Of a stretch of DNA of 64,000 nt, positions 8,591-16,181 are shown piece after piece. The notes beneath the pieces are model-generated. The model was not told the origin of the DNA and searched no databases. It saw nothing but the letters and a program-made list of their open reading frames with translations. The stretch's first letter is position 1; each line of letters opens with the position of its first letter. Both the position numbers and the translations under genes were made by a program. Source of the DNA: an uncultured eubacterium 1-6 (GTDB lineage Bacteria; Bacillota; Clostridia; Lachnospirales; Lachnospiraceae); assembly GCA_903789595.1 (NCBI GenBank), contig CAIFEZ010000008.1, positions 60,227 through 124,226 of the forward strand, read 5' to 3'.

Positions 8591-8642
8591 ATGTCCTGCT
8601 TTGTCCAAAGATGTCCACCCTGCCATTATGATAGTATATAAT
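8591..8642 (+). promoter_or_regulatory. Late promoter with three 10-base-spaced TGTCC repeats
   Basis: ATGTCC at 8591, TTGTCC at 8601 and ATGTCC at 8611 repeat with an exact 10-base period, so all lie on one face of the helix. A perfect TATAAT box lies at 8637-8642. The third repeat overlaps the place where a -35 box would sit (8614-8619 with a 17-base spacer), and no TTGACA is seen there. This is the layout of an activator- or alternative-sigma-dependent promoter. It stands between the sigma-like gene and the packaging genes. Confidence 0.7.
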
Positions 8643-8663
8643 CAGCGAAACAGAATAAAGAAC

Positions 8664-8717
8664 GGCTGCACACGCAGCCCCTAAGCCTTGCAGGAAACAC
8701 TGCAGGGCTTTTCTTTT
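8664..8717 (+). terminator. Hairpins with T-rich tract ahead of HNH gene
   Basis: A 6-bp stem (8664-8669 with 8674-8679) is followed by an 11-bp stem (AAGCCTTGCAG 8683-8693 with CTGCAGGGCTT 8700-8710) and then TTTTCTTTTG. It has the form of an intrinsic terminator, yet it stands between the late promoter and the next gene, whose ribosome site follows the T-tract. Attenuation or antitermination is likely. Confidence 0.6.
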
Positions 8718-8736
8718 GTCCGGAAAGGAGGCAGCC

Positions 8737-9084
8737 ATGCCTATGAAACCAAAGAGGCCGTGTCGCTACCCCGGCTGCCCGAAGCTGACTGATGGTCTGT
8801 ACTGTGAAGAACATGCCAAGGTTATGCAGCTGCACTACGAGAAGTTCACGCGCGGTTACTCCTCCGGCAAGAGGTACGGCAGAGCATGGAAACGAATCCG
8901 TGACCGCTACGTTCACAAGCATCCTCTCTGCGAGATGTGTTTAGAGCAAGGTCGCTACAAACCAGTCGAGGAAGTCCACCACATCGTTCCTCTCTCCGAG
9001 GGAGGGACAAATGATGAGAGCAACCTCATGAGCCTTTGCCGTTCTTGTCATGAGAAGATTCATAAAGACCGAGGAGACCGCTGA
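8737..9084 (+). CDS. HNH endonuclease of the packaging module
   Basis: This is a 115-residue HNH nuclease. An N-terminal zinc-binding stretch (CRYPGCPKLTDGLYCEEH) is followed by the HNH core. Cysteines are in CEMC near residues 65-68, then VEEVHHIVPLSEGGTNDESN, then LCRSCHEKIH. Such nucleases directly upstream of the terminase genes, as in HK97 gp74, assist DNA packaging or cleavage together with the terminase. The ATG at 8737 was chosen because AAAGGAGG lies at 8724-8731. An earlier in-frame ATG at 8716 has no ribosome site. Confidence 0.9.
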   Translation: MPMKPKRPCRYPGCPKLTDGLYCEEHAKVMQLHYEKFTRGYSSGKRYGRAWKRIRDRYVHKHPLCEMCLEQGRYKPVEEVHHIVPLSEGGTNDESNLMSLCRSCHEKIHKDRGDR

Positions 9085-9107
9085 TGATCTTCGTGGTCTT
9101 TTCTTTT
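9075..9107 (+). terminator. Hairpin with T-rich tract after HNH gene
   Basis: AGACCGC (9075-9081) pairs with GTGGTCT (9093-9099), followed by TTTTCTTTTG. An alternative stem uses AAAGACC at 9064-9070. It overlaps the HNH stop codon. The GGTCTTTTCTTTTG tail recurs before the large terminase gene. Confidence 0.5.
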
Positions 9108-9236
9108 GTGCAAGAAATATTTTGACGAGGGAGGGGCGGGTCAAATCTCTGTGGCAAATGCTGCGGAAAACGGCGCCCCCTCTTCCGTGCAAAAAAAGCG
9201 AAATCAAACGGGTAATAAGGGAGGCGGTGAAAAATC

Positions 9237-9788
9237 ATGCCAACAAAATCAAATAACACCGGCGGGCGCGGCGGCAGACGTCCCGGTGCCGGACGTAAGA
9301 AAAGCCCCGTCCGTGAGAAATATGAAAACGGAAATCCGGGCGGCAGGGATCTCACCGTGCTGGACATCCCGGATGTCGAAGGCGAGGAAATGCCGACCCC
9401 GCACGACTTCCTATCTGCCAAGCAGCACGATGGCACCACGCTGGAAGCCGGTGAAATCTACAGAGAAACATGGGAATGGCTGGACAAGATCGGCGTAGCC
9501 AAGGCGGTATCTCCTCAGCTTCTGGAGCGATACGCGATGTGCTCTGCAAGATGGATTCAGTGTGAAGATATGACCACTCGGCTCGGATACCTGAGCAAAC
9601 ATCCGACGACTGGGAAGCCTATCCCTTCTCCCTTCATCAATATCGGCATCAATTACATGAATCAGGCAAGCCGCCTGTGGAACGAGATCTTCCAGATCGT
9701 AAAAGAGAACTGCGCTACGGAATACAGCGGCCTCAATCCACAGGACGACGTGATGGAGAGGCTTCTAAGAGCCAGAAAGGGAATGTAA
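9237..9788 (+). CDS. Terminase small subunit, P27 family
   Basis: This 183-residue protein would recognise phage DNA and load the large terminase. It starts with a basic glycine/arginine-rich segment (GGRGGRRPGAGRKKSP) typical of small terminases of this type. A helical core follows (YRETWEWLDKIGVAKAVSP, RYAMCSARWIQCED), with the PSPFINIGINYMNQASRLW segment near residues 129-147 that marks the P27 family. Its start has AAGGGAGG 11 bases upstream. Its partner, the large subunit, is not next to it but 3.4 kb away. The stop codon abuts the methyltransferase start. Confidence 0.88.
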   Translation: MPTKSNNTGGRGGRRPGAGRKKSPVREKYENGNPGGRDLTVLDIPDVEGEEMPTPHDFLSAKQHDGTTLEAGEIYRETWEWLDKIGVAKAVSPQLLERYAMCSARWIQCEDMTTRLGYLSKHPTTGKPIPSPFINIGINYMNQASRLWNEIFQIVKENCATEYSGLNPQDDVMERLLRARKGM

Positions 9789-11045
9789 ATGAATACACAA
9801 AGATTCGAACAGGTACCTATAGATAAGCTGGTGCCTTATGCCCGGAATGCCCGGACACATAGTAAAGAACAGATTCTTCAGCTGCGCTCGTCCCTGCGCG
9901 AGTTCGGTTTTGTGAGCCCTGCGGTCATCGATGCGGATTACAACATCCTCGTCGGCCACGGCAGAATTGAAGCTGCCCGCGCAGAAGGCTATGAAACCGT
10001 GCCCTGCGTCTTTGCCGAGAACCTGACGGACGCTCAGAAGCGTGCATACATCCTCGCGGACAATCAGCTGGCGCTGAACGCAGGCTGGGATGAGGAAATG
10101 CTGTCGGTCGAATTAGCCGACCTGCAGGATCAGTCCTTCGACCTTAGCCTTCTCGGATTTGGAACCGATGAGCTGGAAAAGCTGCTCGGCGGCGGTGAAG
10201 AAAAGGATATCAAAGATGATGATTTCGACCTGACCGCAGCTCTGGAGAAGGCTTCCTTCGTGGAGCCCGGCGATATCTGGACGGTAGGAAAACATCGTCT
10301 CATGTGCGGTGATGCTACTTCTGCCGAAGATGTCGAGAAGCTCATGGACGGCAAGAAAGCAAACCTTGTCCTGACCGACCCTCCCTACGGCGTTTCCTTC
10401 AAAGCCTCCGACGGACTGACGATTCAGAACGATTCCCTCAAGGGTGAGGAGTTCTACAACTTCCTGCTCTCTGCTTTCAAAAACATGGCCGACCACCTCG
10501 AGAAAGGCGGCGCTGCCTACTGCTTCCATGCAGACACCGAAGGACTCACCTTCAGGAAGGCATTTATCGACGCGGGCTTCCACCTTGCCGGTGTGTGTAT
10601 CTGGGTAAAGAACAGCCTCGTGCTCGGTCGCTCTGATTATCAGTGGCAGCATGAACCGATCCTCTATGGATTTTTACAGAACGGCAAGCACCCCTGGTAT
10701 TCCGACCGCAAGCAGACAACCATCTGGAATTACGATAAGCCAAAGCGCAATAAGGATCATCCGACCAGCAAGCCGCTTGACCTTCTGGGCTATCCGATTC
10801 AGAACTCCACGCAGGAGAATTCCGTAGTGATCGATACCTTCGGCGGCTCTGGCTCCACTCTCATGGCATGCGAACAGCTGAACCGCATCTGCTACATGAT
10901 GGAGCTCGACCCGAAATACGCCTCCGTCATTCTCCGCCGCTATGTGGAAGATACCGGTGATGAAAATAATGTGTATGTAGTAAGGAACGGCGAGCAGGTC
11001 TCCTACGCAGATCTTGTAAAACAGGTCGATTTTGAAACTGTATAG
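9789..11045 (+). CDS. ParB-like domain fused to DNA methyltransferase
   Basis: This is a 418-residue fusion. Residues 6-105 form a ParB/Srx-type domain (VPYARNARTHS, then ILVGHGRIEAARAEG). The rest is an amino-methyltransferase for DNA. DPPYGVSF near residue 197 is the catalytic DPPY motif, and DTFGGSGSTLMACEQL near 350 is the AdoMet-binding motif, giving the beta-class order. Phage enzymes of this type modify adenine or N4-cytosine, probably to evade host restriction. It abuts the small terminase with no gap and has no partner nuclease here. The target sequence cannot be read from the protein. Confidence 0.9.
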   Translation: MNTQRFEQVPIDKLVPYARNARTHSKEQILQLRSSLREFGFVSPAVIDADYNILVGHGRIEAARAEGYETVPCVFAENLTDAQKRAYILADNQLALNAGWDEEMLSVELADLQDQSFDLSLLGFGTDELEKLLGGGEEKDIKDDDFDLTAALEKASFVEPGDIWTVGKHRLMCGDATSAEDVEKLMDGKKANLVLTDPPYGVSFKASDGLTIQNDSLKGEEFYNFLLSAFKNMADHLEKGGAAYCFHADTEGLTFRKAFIDAGFHLAGVCIWVKNSLVLGRSDYQWQHEPILYGFLQNGKHPWYSDRKQTTIWNYDKPKRNKDHPTSKPLDLLGYPIQNSTQENSVVIDTFGGSGSTLMACEQLNRICYMMELDPKYASVILRRYVEDTGDENNVYVVRNGEQVSYADLVKQVDFETV

Positions 11046-11103
11046 TACACAAATCAGGAGGCTCACATTTGTCGATAATTCTCCACAGAAAAATCGAGAA
11101 ATT

Positions 11104-11152
11104 GCTTGCTATATAAGGCTTTCAGAGTGATGTATATACGTACCGAAAGGCA
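11104..11152 (+). promoter_or_regulatory. Repeated 49-base leader motif, copy A
   Basis: This segment matches 12358-12406 at 40 of 49 positions without gaps and shares its core with 32158-32203. The conserved parts are GCTTGCTAT at the left, CAGAGTGAT 19 bases on, a TATATAC/TATGTAC dyad, and AAAGGCA. It ends 47 bases before the start codon of the next gene. It could be an unusual promoter (TTGCTA, 19 bases, a weak -10) or a structured RNA leader. Confidence 0.5.
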
Positions 11153-11198
11153 CATAGGAAGCCTTCGGAAAACCAAATTTCAAACGGAGGTACACACC

Positions 11199-11915
11199 AT
11201 GAAAGCAAACTACAACGTAACCGGAAAAGAAAGAAAAGAGCTGGTCGCAGCCATCGCAAGCCTCACCGGCGACAAGGCCGTCTACAAGTTCATGCCGACC
11301 TGCGCCTTTGAGATCGGCGACATCACGGTCGACAAAACTGGCGGCGTCACCTGCGAGGACAGCGAAAAACTCGAGCGTCTGATCCACAACCTCATCGCAG
11401 ACGGCTTCAAGCCTGAAGAACTGCCCGAGGAAGAAGAAAGCGCTGACGAAGAAACCACCGACGAGGAAGAAGAAGCTGCTACTGAAGCAGACGAGCCTAC
11501 CGGCCTTTCAATCAGCCTGCCACTCGACAAAGCAGCGGTCGGAAACCTGACAAACCTCCTCACGGCAAAAGGCAGCCTCATCAAGAAGGCGCTCGGGATT
11601 GACGACCTTGGCATTAAAGTTTCCGAAGACAAGATCACATTCCCCTGGTTCACCGAAATGCCGGAGCCTGACGAGGTCAAAGCCTACACCCACTTCATTG
11701 CAGCCATCTGCAAGCTCTCCAAGGATCAGAAGCGGGTCAGCGCAACCGAAAAGGAAGTCGACAACGAGAAATACGCATTCCGCTGCTTCCTCCTTCGGCT
11801 GGGCTTCATCGGCAGTGACTACAAGACAGAACGAAAGATTCTCCTGAAAAACCTCTCCGGCAACTCCAGCTGGAAGAACGGCGCACCGGAAAAGGAGGAA
11901 GCAGCATGCGAATGA
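11199..11915 (+). CDS. Phage 'virulence-protein'-type gene with acidic linker
   Basis: This 238-residue protein resembles proteins often labelled virulence protein in gut Clostridia phages, a label with no tested function that I know of. Residues 1-70 form one small domain (starting MKANYNVTGKERKELVAAI). Residues 73-99 are a nearly pure acidic linker (EELPEEEESADEETTDEEEE). Residues 100-238 form a second domain with VNNEKY-like and CFLLRLGFIGSDYK segments. Start at 11199 is set by GGAGG eight bases upstream. An upstream in-frame ATG at 11106 falls in the leader motif. Codons end in C unusually often (AAC, GAC, ATC), as in the next four genes. Confidence 0.7.
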   Translation: MKANYNVTGKERKELVAAIASLTGDKAVYKFMPTCAFEIGDITVDKTGGVTCEDSEKLERLIHNLIADGFKPEELPEEEESADEETTDEEEEAATEADEPTGLSISLPLDKAAVGNLTNLLTAKGSLIKKALGIDDLGIKVSEDKITFPWFTEMPEPDEVKAYTHFIAAICKLSKDQKRVSATEKEVDNEKYAFRCFLLRLGFIGSDYKTERKILLKNLSGNSSWKNGAPEKEEAACE

Positions 11916-12130
11916 TAAGGACTGACGAGCTTAACGCACTCCGCTCCTGCTACCCGGCGGGCACCCGCGTGGAACTGCTTCGGATGGACGATGTGCAGGC
12001 ACCGCCCATCGGTACCAAAGGAACCGTCACGGGAGTCGACGATACCGGCTCCCTCCTCGTAAACTGGGACAACGGCTCCGGCCTGAACGTAGTCTACGGC
12101 ATCGACCTTGTCCGGAAGGTGGTGGACTAA
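11906..12130 (+). CDS. DUF4314 family protein
   Basis: This is a 74-residue protein overlapping the previous gene by 10 bases. The segment YPAGTRVELLRMDDVQAPP followed by GTKGTVTGVDDTGSLLVNWDNGSGLNVVYG is the DUF4314 signature, a small beta barrel of SH3/KOW-like look. Such genes are frequent in the space between or near terminase genes of gut phages. Their function is unknown. Confidence 0.85.
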   Translation: MRMIRTDELNALRSCYPAGTRVELLRMDDVQAPPIGTKGTVTGVDDTGSLLVNWDNGSGLNVVYGIDLVRKVVD

Positions 12131-12131
12131 C

Positions 12132-12308
12132 ATGGATGAAAAGGTAAGAGAACAGATTCTCGCCATCCGGGACACCGGCCTCACAAACATGTTCGATGTC
12201 ACGATGGTTCAGCGCCTTGCCTACGAGAGAGACTTCTACGAGCTGGTGCTTTTCCTCGAGGATCACCGCAAGGAATATGTGAACTTCATCCTCCACGGCG
12301 ACGAGTAA
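12132..12308 (+). CDS. DUF5049-like small protein
   Basis: This is a 58-residue helical protein (MDEKVREQILAIRDTGLTNM, then FDVTMVQRLAYERDFYELV). It begins one base after the DUF4314 stop. The pattern matches the DUF5049 group that follows DUF4314 in many phages. It is probably translated with the gene before it. No catalytic residues are evident. An upstream in-frame start at 12108 would overlap DUF4314 and has no ribosome site. Confidence 0.8.
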   Translation: MDEKVREQILAIRDTGLTNMFDVTMVQRLAYERDFYELVLFLEDHRKEYVNFILHGDE

Positions 12309-12357
12309 ACTACACAGTTTTCCCGCCTGAGAATTGTCACATATATGCTCCGAATTA

Positions 12358-12406
12358 GCTTGCTATTACAGGGCTTCAGAGTGATATATGTACATACCAA
12401 AAGGCA
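12358..12406 (+). promoter_or_regulatory. Repeated 49-base leader motif, copy B
   Basis: This is the second copy of the motif at 11104-11152, with the same internal spacing. The central dyad is TATGTACATA at 12387-12396. The start codon of the following gene comes 13 bases after its end, and AAGGAGG overlaps the right edge. Its position between two gene pairs suggests it starts a new transcript or controls translation of 12420-13037. Confidence 0.5.
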
Positions 12407-12419
12407 AGGAGGAACCACC

Positions 12420-12785
12420 ATGAAGTACACAATTGAAGCCATCGAGAACGCAAAACAGGGAATGAGCTGGAAGGACATCGGATGCAACTGGACGCTGGGT
12501 CAGGCCTACCTTTACAGCAAGGAAGCCGGAAACGACCTGCCGAACTTCGCCGAGGTCATCTGGGACGACCAGATCGAGGAAATCCTCGCAGACTGCAGGC
12601 GGCTGGGCGTGAAGGAATTCACCATCAGCTCCACCTTCTCAAGCCTGATCGAAACCATTGCCCGCTTCGAGGAGCTCGGATGCACGCTGGACGGAATCGT
12701 CAGGATCAAGGAACGCTACACCCACTTCGGAAGCGACGACCGCGCCCTGATCCCCGCCTTCAAGATGACCATAAAGGAGGCATGA
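12420..12785 (+). CDS. Small phage protein, DUF7698-like
   Basis: This 121-residue protein begins MKYTIEAIENAKQGMSWKD. The rest suggests a small alpha/beta fold with a helix-strand pattern around ADCRRLGVKEFTISSTFSSL. It carries no membrane segment or nuclease motif. Nearly all Asn, Asp, Phe and Tyr codons end in C, unlike the replication genes. The start is set by AAGGAGG just upstream. The family label is from memory of similar proteins and is uncertain; the function is unknown. Confidence 0.65.
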   Translation: MKYTIEAIENAKQGMSWKDIGCNWTLGQAYLYSKEAGNDLPNFAEVIWDDQIEEILADCRRLGVKEFTISSTFSSLIETIARFEELGCTLDGIVRIKERYTHFGSDDRALIPAFKMTIKEA

Positions 12786-12788
12786 ACC

Positions 12789-13037
12789 ATGTGGAGCGAA
12801 GGAACCATCGGAATCCCGGACGGCAAGGACAAAACCAAGTACACGGTCTGCCACTACTGGGTCAAGCACTACGAAGAGCCAAGCGAGGTCTACGGCCTGA
12901 ACGGCGGCAAGATCAGCAAGCTCACCATCAAGATTAACGGAACCGTCGCAGCAAACTACGACAGAGGCTGGGACATCGAGCCCACCTGCAAGGAAGCAGA
13001 GCTGGCGCTTTGCATCCTCTTAAACAACTACAACTAA
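12789..13037 (+). CDS. Small phage protein, DUF7678-like
   Basis: This is an 82-residue protein starting three bases after the previous stop, with AAGGAGG in that gene's end. The sequence (GIPDGKDKTKYTVCHYWVKHYEEPSEVYGLNGGKI, residues 7-41) suggests a small beta-rich domain that binds something through aromatic residues. It resembles a family seen beside DUF4314 and DUF5049 genes. No function is known. It is the last gene of the cassette between the terminase genes. Confidence 0.65.
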   Translation: MWSEGTIGIPDGKDKTKYTVCHYWVKHYEEPSEVYGLNGGKISKLTIKINGTVAANYDRGWDIEPTCKEAELALCILLNNYN

Positions 13038-13109
13038 GCAAAACCTGAGAATGAAAATTCCGGGAGACTGAGCCGCATGGCTCTTTCTCTCGTACTGATA
13101 AAGATTTGT

Positions 13110-13137
13110 AAAGATCGCTTCGGCGGTCTTTTCTTTT
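13110..13137 (+). terminator. Hairpin with T-rich tract ahead of large terminase
   Basis: AAAGATCGC (13110-13118) pairs with GCGGTCTTT (13123-13131) across a TTCG tetraloop, then TTTTCTTTTG. The large terminase ribosome site AAAGGAGG follows within 15 bases. It has the form of an intrinsic terminator and shares its tail with the hairpins at 8683 and 9075. Confidence 0.65.
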
Positions 13138-13159
13138 GCCCTGAAAGGAGGCGGCTTTC

Positions 13160-14767
13160 ATGCCAATGCGAAAACTGAAAAACTACAAGCCGACCCGCTT
13201 CATGGCGAAGAGCTCCCATTACAGCAAAGAGATGGCGGACTTTGCAGTCATGTTCATCGAGCAGCTTTGTCACACCAAAGGCACATGGGCAGGAAAGCCC
13301 TTCGAGCTAATCGACTGGCAGGAAAGGATCATCCGAGACCTCTTTGGAGTCTTGAAGCCAAACGGCTACCGGCAGTTCAATACGGCCTACATTGAGATTC
13401 CAAAGAAGATGGGTAAGTCCGAGCTGGCCGCTGCTGTTGCCCTGCTCCTCTGCTGCGGTGACGGTGAAGAACGAGCCGAGGTCTATGGCTGCGCGGCTGA
13501 CCGCCAGCAGGCCACCATCGTCTTTGATGTTGCTGCCGACATGGTCAGAATGTGCCCGGCCTTAAACCGCCGCGTGAAGATCCTCGCCTCCCAGAAGCGG
13601 ATCATCTACGAGCCGACGAACAGCTTCTACCAGGTGCTCTCCGCCGAAGCCTACAGTAAGCACGGCTTCAATATCCACGGCGTGGTCTTTGACGAGCTGC
13701 ACACCCAGCCGAACCGAAAGCTCTTTGATGTTATGACCAAAGGCTCCGGCGATGCAAGAATGCAGCCGCTCTACTTCCTGATCACGACTGCCGGAAATGA
13801 CACGAACACGATCTGCTACGAAGTCCATCAGAAGGCACAGGACATCCTTGATGGCAGGAAGGTCGATCCAACCTTCTATCCCGTCATCTATGGTGCCAGC
13901 CCGAACGAGGACTGGACAGACCCGAAGGTCTGGAAGAAGGCAAATCCCTCCCTCGGCATCACGGTCGGGATGGACAAGGTAGAAGCTGCATGCGAGTCAG
14001 CAAAACAAAATCCCGGTGAGGAGAACGCCTTCCGGCAGCTGCGTCTGAACCAATGGGTAAAGCAGGCCATCCGCTGGATGCCAATGGACAAATGGGATGC
14101 GTGCGCTTTCCCGGTCAGCGATGATGACCTTGAGGGCCGTGTCTGCTATGGCGGCCTTGACCTCTCCTCCACCACAGATATTACGGCATTCGTGCTGGTC
14201 TTCCCTCCGCTTGACGAGGCTGACAAATATGTGGTTCTTCCATACTTCTGGGTGCCGGAGGATACGATGGATCTCCGCGTCCGGCGTGATCATGTCCCAT
14301 ACGACCTCTGGGAGGAGCAAGGCTTTCTTGAAACCACAGAGGGAAATGTCATCCATTACGGATACATTGAAAAGTTCATCGAAGGACTCGGCGAACGTTT
14401 CAACATCCGGGAGATTGCATTTGACCGCTGGGGAGCCGTGCAGATGGTTCAGAATCTGGAAGGCATGGGTTTTACCATTGTTCCCTTCGGACAGGGATTC
14501 AAAGATATGTCGCCACCTACCAAAGAACTGATGAAGCTGACGCTGGAAAAGCGTATCGCCCACGGCGGCCACCCGGTGCTCCGCTGGATGATGGACAACA
14601 TCTTCATCCGCACTGATCCTGCCGGAAACATCAAAGCAGACAAGGAAAAATCCACAGAGAAGATCGACGGTGCCGTGGCAACCATCATGGCGCTTGACCG
14701 CGCGATCCGCTGTGGCAACGATAACGGAGCCTCCGTGTATGACACGAGAGGCATTTTATTCATATAG
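13160..14767 (+). CDS. Terminase large subunit
   Basis: This 535-residue packaging motor has an ATPase and a nuclease domain. The Walker A motif is IPKKMGKSEL at about residues 81-90, and Walker B is GVVFDELHT near 174-182. A helicase-like coupling motif is FLITTAG near 207. The nuclease part shows GGLDLSSTTDITAFV near 332 and ends with KIDGAVATIMALDRAI, which supplies the last acidic residues. Length and layout match the HK97-type (terminase_1) family. It would cut concatemers and drive DNA into the prohead through the portal. The small subunit is 3.4 kb upstream. Confidence 0.95.
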   Translation: MPMRKLKNYKPTRFMAKSSHYSKEMADFAVMFIEQLCHTKGTWAGKPFELIDWQERIIRDLFGVLKPNGYRQFNTAYIEIPKKMGKSELAAAVALLLCCGDGEERAEVYGCAADRQQATIVFDVAADMVRMCPALNRRVKILASQKRIIYEPTNSFYQVLSAEAYSKHGFNIHGVVFDELHTQPNRKLFDVMTKGSGDARMQPLYFLITTAGNDTNTICYEVHQKAQDILDGRKVDPTFYPVIYGASPNEDWTDPKVWKKANPSLGITVGMDKVEAACESAKQNPGEENAFRQLRLNQWVKQAIRWMPMDKWDACAFPVSDDDLEGRVCYGGLDLSSTTDITAFVLVFPPLDEADKYVVLPYFWVPEDTMDLRVRRDHVPYDLWEEQGFLETTEGNVIHYGYIEKFIEGLGERFNIREIAFDRWGAVQMVQNLEGMGFTIVPFGQGFKDMSPPTKELMKLTLEKRIAHGGHPVLRWMMDNIFIRTDPAGNIKADKEKSTEKIDGAVATIMALDRAIRCGNDNGASVYDTRGILFI

Positions 14768-14775
14768 GCAATGAA

Positions 14776-14847
14776 ATGATTCTACTGACACTGATCGGCT
14801 TTCTCGTATTCCGGGAAGCCATAAACGAAATGGAGGGATGGCTATGA
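14776..14847 (+). CDS. Putative 23-residue hydrophobic micro-protein
   Basis: The frame reads MILLTLIGFLVFREAINEME and three more residues before TGA at 14845-14847. It lies between the large terminase and portal genes and overlaps the portal start by four bases. The first 12 residues are hydrophobic enough for a short membrane segment. There is no strong ribosome site. Its end carries the portal gene's GGAGGG, so translation could serve coupling. It may be chance, but the overlap pattern is like that of real genes in the operon. Confidence 0.35.
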   Translation: MILLTLIGFLVFREAINEMEGWL

Positions 14848-16181
14848 GCATATTTTCTGGACTTTTTCGGAGCCGGGACAAGCCGACAGATTCGACGACC
14901 GGCAGCACCTACCGCTTCCTATTCGGCGGCACAACCTCTGGGAAAGCCGTGACAGAACGGTCTGCCATGCAGATGACGGCGGTTTATTCCTGCGTCCGGA
15001 TTCTCTCTGAGGCGATTGCGGGACTTCCGATTCATCTGTACCGAAGCGATGACGACGGCAGCAAGGAAAAGGCAACTGACCATCCGCTTTACTTTATCCT
15101 GCACGATGAGCCGAATCCGGAAATGACCTCTTTTGTTTTCCGAGAAACACTTATGACGCATCTTCTGCTCTGGGGCAATGCCTACGCGCAGATTATCCGA
15201 AACGGCAAAGGTGAAGTGGTGGCGCTCTATCCGCTCATGCCGAACCGCATGACGGTCGACCGCGACGAGGATGGGCACCTTTATTACGAGTACCAGACCT
15301 CACAGGAGGAAGCGCACACAATGAACGGAAGCCGCGTCCGGCTTTCTCCATATGACGTGCTTCACATCCCAGGGCTCGGCTTCGATGGGCTGGTCGGTTA
15401 CTCGCCGATTGCAATGGCCAAGAACTCCATCGGCATGGCGATTGCCTGCGAGGAATACGGAGCTAAGTTCTTCGCTAACGGCGCGACGCCCGGAGGCATT
15501 CTGGAGCATCCTGGTGTTGTAAAAGATCCGGATAAAGTACGCGACAGCTGGAACGCAGCCTTCGGCGGCAGCTCCAATTCCAACAAGGTGGCCGTGTTGG
15601 AGGAAGGCATGAAGTACACGCCTATCTCCATTTCACCTGAACAGGCACAGTTTCTTGAAACAAGGAAGTTCCAGATTGATGAGATTGCGCGTATCTTCCG
15701 AGTGCCACCTCACATGATCGGCGACCTTGAGAAATCAAGCTTCTCCAATATCGAACAGCAGTCACTGGAGTTCGTGAAATACACGCTTGACCCGTGGGTC
15801 TGTCGCTGGGAACAGTCGATGCAGCGGGCGCTCCTGACGCAGGATGAGAAAAAGGAATACTTCTTCAAATTCAATGTGGACGGCCTGCTCCGTGGCGATT
15901 ACCAAAGCCGTATGAACGGTTATGCAACAGGCCGCCAGAACGGCTGGATGTCCGCCAATGATATCCGGGAGCTTGAAAACCTCGACCGCATTCCGGCAGA
16001 GGACGGCGGCGATCTGTATCTCATCAACGGCAACATGACAAAGCTCGCGGACGCAGGTATCTTTGCGGCTGCGGCACCTGCAAAGGAGGAACCGGATGAA
16101 ACAGAAGAAGAACCACAAACAGAACCGGAGCAGCAGCCAGAAAACGGCAGCTCCCGGCACAAACGTAAGGAGGCATTATGA
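14844..16181 (+). CDS. Phage portal protein, HK97 family
   Basis: This is the 445-residue portal protein that forms the dodecameric channel at one prohead vertex. It contains MQMTAVYSCVRILSEAIAGLP near residues 42-62, NAYAQIIRNGKGEV, the DVLHIPGLGFDGLVGYSPI segment, and FQIDEIARIFRVPPHMIGDL, all standard for the family. The last 40 residues are glutamate- and proline-rich. ATG 14844 is preferred over 14838 because it gives a six-base gap after GGAGGG. The stop overlaps the protease start by four bases. Confidence 0.95.
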   Translation: MSIFSGLFRSRDKPTDSTTGSTYRFLFGGTTSGKAVTERSAMQMTAVYSCVRILSEAIAGLPIHLYRSDDDGSKEKATDHPLYFILHDEPNPEMTSFVFRETLMTHLLLWGNAYAQIIRNGKGEVVALYPLMPNRMTVDRDEDGHLYYEYQTSQEEAHTMNGSRVRLSPYDVLHIPGLGFDGLVGYSPIAMAKNSIGMAIACEEYGAKFFANGATPGGILEHPGVVKDPDKVRDSWNAAFGGSSNSNKVAVLEEGMKYTPISISPEQAQFLETRKFQIDEIARIFRVPPHMIGDLEKSSFSNIEQQSLEFVKYTLDPWVCRWEQSMQRALLTQDEKKEYFFKFNVDGLLRGDYQSRMNGYATGRQNGWMSANDIRELENLDRIPAEDGGDLYLINGNMTKLADAGIFAAAAPAKEEPDETEEEPQTEPEQQPENGSSRHKRKEAL

